Assembly (NCBI GenBank): GCA_017506865.1
Contig: JAFCMP010000029.1
Span: 372,001-436,000 of the forward strand
DNA length: 64,000 nucleotides
Direction of reading: 5' to 3'
From: Tribonema minus
Taxonomy: Eukaryota > Sar > Xanthophyceae > Tribonematales > Tribonemataceae
Both the position numbers and the translations under genes were made by a program. Shown here piece by piece: positions 57,192 to 64,000 of the stretch. Position 1 is the stretch's first letter, and each line of letters begins with the position of its first letter. The notes beneath the pieces are model-generated. The model was not told where the DNA came from. It saw only the letters and a list, made by a program, of their open reading frames with translations, and made no database searches.

Positions 57192-58789
57192 CTTTCGCGC
57201 CGTGTCGTGAGTGCGCCGGCAGCTGCGGCGACAGCGGCGGCGGCGGCGGTGGTGGCGGCGGCGGCGGTGGCAGCGGCGGCAACAGCGGCGGCGCCGGCGC
57301 TGGCGCCGCTGCGGAATTGATGTTGTAAGGGCTATGATAGCAAAGCGCGATGATGTATGTGCCCGTGCACGGGCGCGCTACCGGCATCAGCAACAGCCGC
57401 AGCAGCGTTTCAACCACGACAGGCAACATGTGCGCCAGAGACGCCAGATTTGGCACATCTTTGAGTGCAGCATGGCGGCAGTGGCAGCGGCAGTGGTGGT
57501 GGCGGCAGCAGCGGCAGCGGCAGCGGCGACTGTGTGGCACAGGCTTCAGAGGCGTCAGATGTGTCAGAGAGTCTAAAGGTACGGCAGCGGTGCCAGGTCT
57601 TTAGCACATGAGATCAAGCTCGCAACAGCACTGGCCTATCCAACTGTTGCTGCCAGATGCCAGTCCACAAGAGCTCAGTAACCTACCGTGTGGCCTCCAA
57701 TGCGCGGTGGCGGTTTCTTTTCTTGCTTTTTCCTCAAACAACCGCCGCAGCGATGCCAGCGCCGTTGCGGCAGCGCATGAAGTAGTTGTAGTGTCGGGCC
57801 TAGTAGGCAGCAGCTGCGGCTGAGCGTTGTGGCAAAGCACGGACGCGGCGCCTTTATTTCCGTGATGCTGAAGTGCCTGTGTTGCCACGCGCCTGGCAGC
57901 GCGACTGCAGCGGGGGGGGGGGGGTGACGCACCGCTGCAGCGACATAAAGGAATCATGTCAATATGGCACCTGGGCATTGCGGTGCAACGGTGTCACGGA
58001 AAGTGCAGTATGCATGCGGCACCGAGCGCTGCACTCTCGCGTTTTACTTAATTTCAGCTGTGCGCAGCCAGCGCAGGTTGTATGCGGTAACAAGTAATAC
58101 ACATAGATAAAGCTTTGTGATGACGCAGGAAGCAATGCATTTGGCCCCACAGGTCTCTTGATGATTGCCTTTATATGGGTCTTTTGGGCTCGCGTTGTGT
58201 TCCACTCAACTCATCGACTGCTCCGTCAGGCGCAGAATGGTGGGCTGTCATTTTGTTCCCTCACTTGCATGTCTAGGCTTGCATTGGCGCTACCCGCCTG
58301 TTGCAAGATGTCTCCTGCTTGTGAAATGGCAGTCAGCGATCCTGCAATGAGAAACAGCGCGCACATCCTTCGATGACCATCGTGGGAATATGAATGATTC
58401 ATCAACATGTACCCCACAACTACAGTATGAAGTTGAGCGCATTGACCCTTTCTGCTTGGATAGCTTGAAACGGACGCCAGATGCGGCTCCCTGATTGCGT
58501 TCTCGCTTGATGCTTTGTCTACGACAGGCGCGTTGATGGTGTTGACTGCCTCTCGTTTTGGAGTGTGGGCTGGCTGACGTCAGCGCCCTTTGGTCATGTT
58601 TGCAGGTAGTCATTTCGTTGGCTGCTGCTTGCAAGGTGGTCCTGTTGTAGCAGTCGTGTATTTCAACGCCATTGGCCATTTGTGCACACACGCACTTATT
58701 AGTCTACTTCTTGCCAGAACGGTCCAGGAACCTCCCCTAAGTTGAAGTTCTGTTCTTGAAGTTTCGTTCCGTTGTGTAAAGTTTCTGCC
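57192..58789. other. Intergenic, PPR gene to J-domain gene
   Basis: It begins with a (GGC)n-rich block at 57225-57305 and another at 57475-57530, probably in the PPR 3' flank. The right half is ordinary, AT-richer sequence and should contain the J-domain gene promoter. No coding region or RNA gene is recognised. Confidence 0.5.
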
Positions 58790-61700
58790 ATGCTGGCTGT
58801 GCGGAGACTGGCGTCCCGGGCAGCAGCGCCTGCTGCTGTTGGATGCCGCATCTGCAGCCGGCATCGCCGCTTGCAACAACACTGGCCACCATATGCCCAA
58901 TTCAGTCGACCTGTCGGCGCCTGTCTCGCTCGGCACCTGGCCTCCAGCAGAGGAAAGCCGCCGCCTCCACCACCCTTGGAAGGCCTTCCGTTTGACATTG
59001 ACTCCAAGGAAGCTGAAGAGAGGTTTCGAAGGTTCTGCAAGTCGAAGGGCATATCCCCGGGGCTTGCCATCAACAATTTCTTCAAGGGCAAGGCTGCAGC
59101 GGGCTATGACAAAGTCACAGCAGCCTTCGTCCCCTTCTGGGCCTTCGACTGCAACGTCAGGACGTCGGCGGGGAGGACGGTGCTGCGCGAGACCCGCACG
59201 GGCTTCTCCGAGGCCAGCATGGTCTACGGGGGCTACAGCTACCACCGCTACCTGCTGCACGCCCTGCCCTCCACGCTGCTGGGCGCGGCGCCCTTCGACG
59301 CCAAGTGGCTCAGCCCGCCGCGGCCCGTTGGCCTGCCGATAGAGGTGGACGCGTGGGGCGTGTACCAGGGGACCGCGTGGGCGGTCGCGCGCGCGGCGGT
59401 GGCGGAGCAGGAGCAGAAGCACGCTAAGGAGGCGTACGGGACGTCGCTGCCTAAGGGCGAGGAGCTGCGCTGCGAGTTTGCGCTGCACGCCGTGCGGCGC
59501 GTGCTGCTGCCCGTATACGCCTTCGAGTACTCGTTCTTCGGGCAGGTGTTCCACGTGTTTGTGAGCGGGCGGCGCGCGGGACCGGAGGCCTCGGGGATTG
59601 ACCATGGGAACCTGGTGGCGTCGCTGGGGGAGGGGGCCAAGTCCATCGGAGGGCAGGTATGCTTGTTTTCTGATGATACCTACTGCTGTTGTGACAGGAT
59701 GAGTCATTCGTCGTTTCAGTTGTGCGCCTGTGCGCATCTATCCGTAGTCTGCAAAGGTTGATATGGTATAGCTCCCTGTTGATACCCGCTGCTGGTGCGA
59801 CAGGAGGAGACATTGGTCGCTTCAGTTGCGCGCCTGTGCGCACCTATCCGTAGTCTACAAGGTCGGCTGGGGAGGGCGCGAAGTCCATCGGATGGCAGGT
59901 ATGCTTGCTCGCTGTTGATAGTCACAAACCACTTTAGAAGTTGAAGTTGAAGTTTGTAGGGGGGTCTGGCGCCGCAGTGATGCAGCTGTCGCCGAGTCCA
60001 GTTGCTGTTACGACAGGATGGGTCATTCGTCGCCTCAGTTGTGCGCATGTGCGCATCTTTCGGCAGTGTGCAAGGTTGGTGTGCTTGCTCCCTGTTTAAG
60101 ACCCACTGCTGCTGCGACAGCTGAGTCTTTCGTCGCTTTGGTTGTGCGCATGTGCGCATTTTTTTGCAGTTTGCTAGGTCGGCTGGGGAGAGTGCGAAGT
60201 CCACCGGCGGGCAGGTGTGCTTGCTCCGTTCTGAGGATAGCTTCTGTTACGATAGGGGGAGCCATGCGTCGGGGCACGCGCCAGGCTTACGCTTGTATTA
60301 GCTTGTAGCTTGTACCACGAAGACATTGCCACTGATGGTCTCAGCAAGACTTGCAGGGGGGGGGGGGGGGGGGTCAGGTATGCTTGCTTTTGTATTGATG
60401 ATACGTGCTGCCATCACGGCAGGAGGAGTTGGCTCACCAGTGGTGTGGTGCGTCACCACCCTGCGCGGCACGCAACCGCTTGATGTGTAATGCGTCACCG
60501 CTTGATGTGTGGTGCGTCACCACCCTGCGCGGCACGTAATTGCTGTATGTGTGGTGCGTCACCGCCGTGCGCGGTGCGTCACCGCCGTGCGCGGTGCGTC
60601 ACCGCTTGATGTGTGAGCGTCACCATCATGTGTGGTGCGTCACACCCTGTGCGGTGCGTCACCGTTGTGCTCAGCGCGTCACCGCCACGCCAGGCACACG
60701 GCCGCTTCCGGGAGGCGATGCGGGCTCGCACGCCGCTGGGGCGCAAGACGAGCGTTTCAAGTACTTGGTTGGTGCTGATGTTGATCTGCAACCTCGCTGC
60801 TGGCACGTGAGCGCTGTGAGACTGAGATGGCACCGCCGCCGCCGCGCTGCCAGGTGGACGGCTACTTTCGCGAAGCGATGCGAGTGCTGGCGGGCTCGGG
60901 CATCGCGGGGACGCCGCTGGGGCGTATGACCGAGTGTTGAAGTTACTTGTTGAAGTACTTTCAAATTACTTGTTTTCGACCTGCGAGGGACCGAACACAC
61001 CACAATCCTTCTGTCAAATCACGCGCGTGCTGCACTGCGCCGTCGCCGCCGCCGCACTGCCAGGTGGATGGCTACTTTCGCGAAGCGATGCGAGTGCTGG
61101 CGGGTTCGGGCATCGCGGGGACGCCGCTCGGGCGCATGGCGAGCACGTTCGCGGGGCGCTTCGTGGTATTTGCGCTGGGGACGCTCCTCACGGCGTCGCG
61201 CTTCGTCGTCGTGCGCTTCCCGCTGTTCTGGCCGGCGGCGATCGGCGGCTTCATCCTGTTCCGCAAGGTGAGCGGCAAGCGAACGCTGATGCATTTGCAT
61301 GAGGAAATCGGCACTCGTGTGGAGGCAGCATTGGTGCTGTGTCCAGCTGTGCGTCTGAGCTAGGATTACGGTTATGGTCAGGGTTCGCCTTTCGTCGTCG
61401 TGCGCTTCCCGCTGTTCTGGCCTGCGGCGATCGGCGGCTTCATCCTGTTCCGCAAGGTGAGCGGCGAGCGCTGCTGCATGCGCTGAACGAGGGAGTTCGT
61501 CGGGTACTGACAGTGAGGCAGCCATTGATCTCGCCTTGCTATGAGTGCGTGTCTGGTCAAGGGTGAAGGGAAGGGCTACGGGAAGGAGCAGAGGTGCGTT
61601 TAGAGGGATTCTGTTCCGCAAGGTGAGTGGCGAGCGAGCGCCGGTGAATTTGCATCACTGCATGAATGATCGGTGGAGGCAGCACTACCCCTACCCCTAT

Positions 61701-63437
61701 TTGTGATGGTTAAGGCATGGGAGGCAAACTCGGCACGCGGGGGGGGGGGGGGGGGGGGGGGTAATGCGTATCACTGCCGGACGTGTGGAGGGCGCTGGTT
61801 GCATGGGGAATGCGGATGTGATTGACGCCATTCTGACGGCTTTGCGTCCGCATGGTGAGCACTGCTACATCACAGGTGATCCAGCCAGTATGTGCGTGCG
61901 CTATTCGAAGGCCGCATGGCTGGGTCCGCAGAAACGGCATCATGCTGCGCTGCTGCTATGTACGCGCGCCAGGTCTACACGCCGCTGCGCGTGCACCGCG
62001 AGTCGTGGGAGGCGTGGATTCGACCTCAATACCTGCTACAAGTGCTGCGTTACATACCAGCAACGGGGCGACTTGCCAGAAAACGCACACTTACCATCGC
62101 AACCCGCACTTGTTTGATCACCACCTGGGAACTTACTCTGATTGGCCAACTGAACTACCTTGGCGCGCCAGGTCTACACGCCGCTGCGTGCGCACCGCAA
62201 GTCGTGGGAGGCATGGACAGCGCGCGCGCATGAGGAGCTCAACGCGCAGGCCGCCGCGCGCGACGTGACAGAATAATGTACTTCTTCACTTTGAAACATC
62301 ACAATCTTGTTGGATCAACATCTGAGGGTTTTCATTCTCAACTGAACCACCTTGGCGTGTGCCAGGTCTACACGCCGTTGCGCGCGCACCGCGAGTCGTG
62401 GGAGGCGTGGATAGCGCGCGCACGCGAGGAGCTCAACGCGCAGGCCGCCGCCGGTGACGTTTGGACGTGGTCGGACGAGTACCGCGCCGCTGCCGCGCGG
62501 CAGCAGGCGCGCGGAAAGCAGCAGGCGGCGCGGAACCAGCGCGCGTCGCGCTCCAAGTACGTATTCTATGTACACATGTGTGCTTTGCAAGTAGCTGTGT
62601 ACTTTGCAAGTAGCAGTATATATGTGTGCGAGCACGCGTGTGCGGGTCGAGGTGCGCAGGCGCCAGCAGGCTGCGCGGAACCAGAGCGGACCGCGCTCCA
62701 AGTGTGCGGCGCACCCAGCGCGCGTCGCGGTTCAAGGCGCAAGGTGCGTACGTACATGCGTACGTGTGTACTGGGCGAGTATACATGCGTACGTGTGTAC
62801 TGCGCGAGTATGTGTGTGTGCATGCACGCGCGCCTCGACGCACTGCCGCCGCACGAGAGTTCCCAGTTGAATTCACGTTACTCTTCTAAAACTCCGTCCG
62901 CCATCGCTTCGCCGTCGCCGCAACTGTCTCAAACGCGTTAGGGAGGCGCGCGGCGCCGCGGCACGTGTGTCCGCGCGTCACGTGCCTCCGTGGCCATCAA
63001 ATTCACATCACTCCACTAACTACAACTCTGTCCGTACTCGCTTCACCGGCGTCGCAAATGTCTCGAAAGCGGCAGGGAGGCGCGCAACGCCGCGGCACAA
63101 GTGTGCGTCACGCAACTCCACTGTCATAAAATTCACATCACACTATTCAGACTCCGTTTAAGCGCGCCGCCATCGTTCATGCCGCTTCAAAACATCTCAA
63201 ACGCGGCGCGGCAGGGAGGCGCGCGACGCCGCGGCGCGCCTCGACGCGCTGCCGCCGCACGAGATCCTCGGCGTTGCCCCCGGCGCGAGCGGCGCCGAGC
63301 TCACGGCGGCGTTCCGGCGCGAGATGCTGCGCTGGCACCCCGACATGCAGGGCGGCAAGAGCGACGCTGAGCAGGCGTACGCGCTCGCGCGCGCGCAGGC
63401 GATCACGCAGGCGTACCGCGTCCTGCGCGCCAAGTAG
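58790..63437 (+). CDS. J-domain (DnaJ-like) protein, probably mitochondrial
   Basis: This is an Hsp70 co-chaperone-type protein with a C-terminal J domain. Exons: 58790-59656, 61064-61267, 62366-62556, 63215-63437. Phases close (0, 0, 2), giving 494 aa and ending in TAG. The N-terminus (MLAVRRLASRAAAPAAVGCR) is Arg/Ala-rich without acids for about 50 residues, like a mitochondrial presequence. Residues about 70-290 form a globular region I do not recognise (FWAFDCNVRTSAGRTVLRET; VYAFEYSFFGQVFHVFVSGR). Exon 2 contributes one or two hydrophobic segments (FVVFALGTLLTASRFVVV and FPLFWPAAIGGFILF). Exon 3 is charged and Gln/Arg-rich (EAWIAR...QQARGKQQAARNQ). Exon 4 is the J domain: PPHEILGVAPGASGAELTAA, then FRREMLRWHPDMQGGKSDAE, with the HPD triad at residues 462-464. 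The order is soluble domain, membrane hairpin, linker, J domain. This suggests an inner-membrane-anchored co-chaperone, but that is inference. The start is the first in-frame ATG. Confidence 0.87.
59680..60375 (+). repeat. Donor-edge copies and spacer repeats in J-gene intron 1
   Basis: The exon 1 end (gggggagggggccaagtcca, then tcggagggcag|GTATGC) recurs at about 59867-59904 and 60181-60218, with a remnant at 60374-60384. A second element (gacaggatgagtcattcgtc, then cgcttcagttgtgcgc and tgtgcgcatctatccg) recurs four times, at about 59693, 59801, 60014 and 60115. The two elements alternate, so one compound unit was duplicated repeatedly. Confidence 0.85.
60690..60940 (+). repeat. Acceptor-edge copies of J-gene exon 2
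   Basis: The exon 2 start (tgccaggtggatggctactt, then tcgcgaagcgatgcgagtgc) is present at about 60850-60930 with only a few changes over 80 nt (open reading VDGYFREAMRVLAGSGIAGT), and as a shorter, more diverged copy at about 60693-60747. The intact acceptor at 60851 could compete with the real one at 61064. The sequence before them (60430-60690) is a separate short tandem repeat of gtgcgtcaccgc units. Confidence 0.88.
61380..61640 (+). repeat. Donor-edge copies of J-gene exon 2
   Basis: The exon 2 end (cgcttcgtcgtcgtgcgctt, then cccgctgttctggccggcgg and ttccgcaag|GTGAGCGGC) is copied at about 61388-61466, nearly identical over 75 nt with the donor intact, and as a short copy at 61610-61632. 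TTAGGG is absent here; a degenerate gattacggttatggtcaggg precedes the copy. Confidence 0.88.
61960..62262 (+). repeat. Acceptor-edge copies of J-gene exon 3
   Basis: The exon 3 start (gccaggtctacacgccgctg, then cgcgcaccgcgagtcgtggg) recurs at about 61968-62020 and 62166-62265, before the real exon at 62366. The second copy runs about 95 nt into exon sequence (REELNAQAAA region) before breaking off at gacgtgacagaataatg. The flanking caacatctg/caactgaac-accttggcg is also shared. Period is about 200 bp. Confidence 0.88.
62660..63105 (+). repeat. Copies of J-gene exon 3 donor and exon 4 acceptor edges in intron 3
   Basis: The exon 3 end (ggcgcggaaccagcgcgcgt, then cgcgctccaag) recurs at about 62674-62702 and 62710-62735. 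The exon 4 start (cggcagggaggcgcgcgacg, then ccgcggc) recurs at about 62938-62962 and 63071-63094. A gtgtgcgagcacg/tgcgtacgtgtgtactg short tandem repeat lies at 62745-62820. Confidence 0.8.
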
Positions 63438-64000
63438 GCTCGATCCCTGCGCGCCTGCGTGCACATTGCCCGCTGCGGAGCCGTGCGGGGCTGGCGACGG
63501 GGCCTGCGTCACCGCCCCTAGCAGGGGGGTGTTGAGGGGGGGGCGGGGGGAAGGGCGGCGCTGCGGTCCAACTCCGGCGCGCAGAGCAGGGCATGGGCGT
63601 TTGCATATGCGAGCGTTATCAGCGCGTCAGGTCGGCAGCACCGGCGGCGAGTTGGGTTGCAGCAGCGCTCGGCAGGGACTGGGGGAAGGGGGCGCCTAGG
63701 CGCGCACAGTTGCGCAGGCTGGGGTGGAACGCGACGCCGCGCGCTCGTTGGTCGTTGAAGGACAGTGCTCGGCGTTGTGGAAAGCGCTTCACAGTTCTCA
63801 CAGTTCTGCCAGCATGCAACGCCGCCCAAGCCACCCCCCTGTGCGCTAAGCCCGCAGCCGCTGTGCCGCGCCCAGTCTCCCCATGCCTCTCCCACGTTAG
63901 CGTGGACCACGTGGCGCCACCTCAGGGCGTGAGCTTTGACTTGCGGCGCGTGCCGCAGCGCGCCTTCCCGCTGTGAAGCTGACACTTGGGCATCAACTGC
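63438..64000. other. 3' flank of the J-domain gene to the right edge
   Basis: GC-rich with a G-run at about 63535-63550. Overlapping open frames on both strands (63593-63976 plus, 63518-63985 minus) show no family motif. A real exon of a following gene cannot be excluded but is not supported. Confidence 0.4.

Noticed and set aside
1-64000. CRISPR array, prophage or transposon explanation for the repeats
   Set aside because: The repeats match neighbouring exon edges, differ from gene to gene and lack terminal inverted repeats, coding capacity or uniform spacers. No transposase, integrase or reverse transcriptase motif was seen.
1-64000. tRNA, rRNA or snRNA genes
   Set aside because: No cloverleaf with A/B boxes or conserved rRNA/snRNA core was recognised on reading. 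A tRNAscan-SE or Infernal run would be needed to exclude them.

Overview
This is eukaryotic nuclear DNA. Every convincing gene is split by long introns (about 0.1 to 9 kb), mostly GT-AG with a few GC-AG. There is no operon structure and no ribosome-binding sites. The exons are GC-rich. The introns are full of telomere-type TTAGGG/CCCTAA repeats and degenerate copies of the neighbouring exon edges. The protein set is a heterotrimeric G-protein alpha subunit, an SR-type splicing protein, a secreted/membrane kelch protein, a plant-type NicO/UreH-like permease, an organellar PPR protein and a mitochondrial-type J-domain protein. This suggests a unicellular alga or a related protist. A haptophyte-like alga would fit the TTAGGG motif and GC donors, but I cannot prove the lineage from this window.

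Layout, left to right. 192-4885 (-): 5' part of a G-alpha gene that runs off the left edge. 4886-6965: divergent intergenic region. 6966-16097 (+): RS-domain protein. 17373-31388 (+): kelch-repeat type I membrane protein with 12 exons (1070 aa); every splice phase closes. 33274-36469 (-) and 39065-44539 (-): two paralogous genes of unknown function in tandem (genes A and B), copied with an offset of about 7 kb. 45261-50667 (-): five-exon NicO/UreH-like membrane protein (227 aa). 50668-51078: short divergent promoter region. 51079-57191 (+): PPR protein of about 688 aa with one apparent frameshift in a GC-dinucleotide run. 58790-63437 (+): four-exon J-domain protein (494 aa). 63438-64000: nothing assignable.

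The striking feature is the introns. In almost every gene the DNA next to an exon edge, including the splice site and 20-90 nt of the exon, has been copied one to six times into the adjacent intron. Copies are spaced about 75-400 bp and often separated by TTAGGG-type blocks. Many copies keep a usable acceptor or donor, so the true exon lies beside a ladder of near-identical decoy or cassette sites. This looks like ongoing intron growth, and perhaps intron birth, by tandem duplication across exon boundaries. I regard it as the main unexplained system in the window.

The genes have no obvious common pathway. Exon models were built by hand from reading-frame continuity, splice consensus and phase matching. 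No database search or transcript evidence was available.
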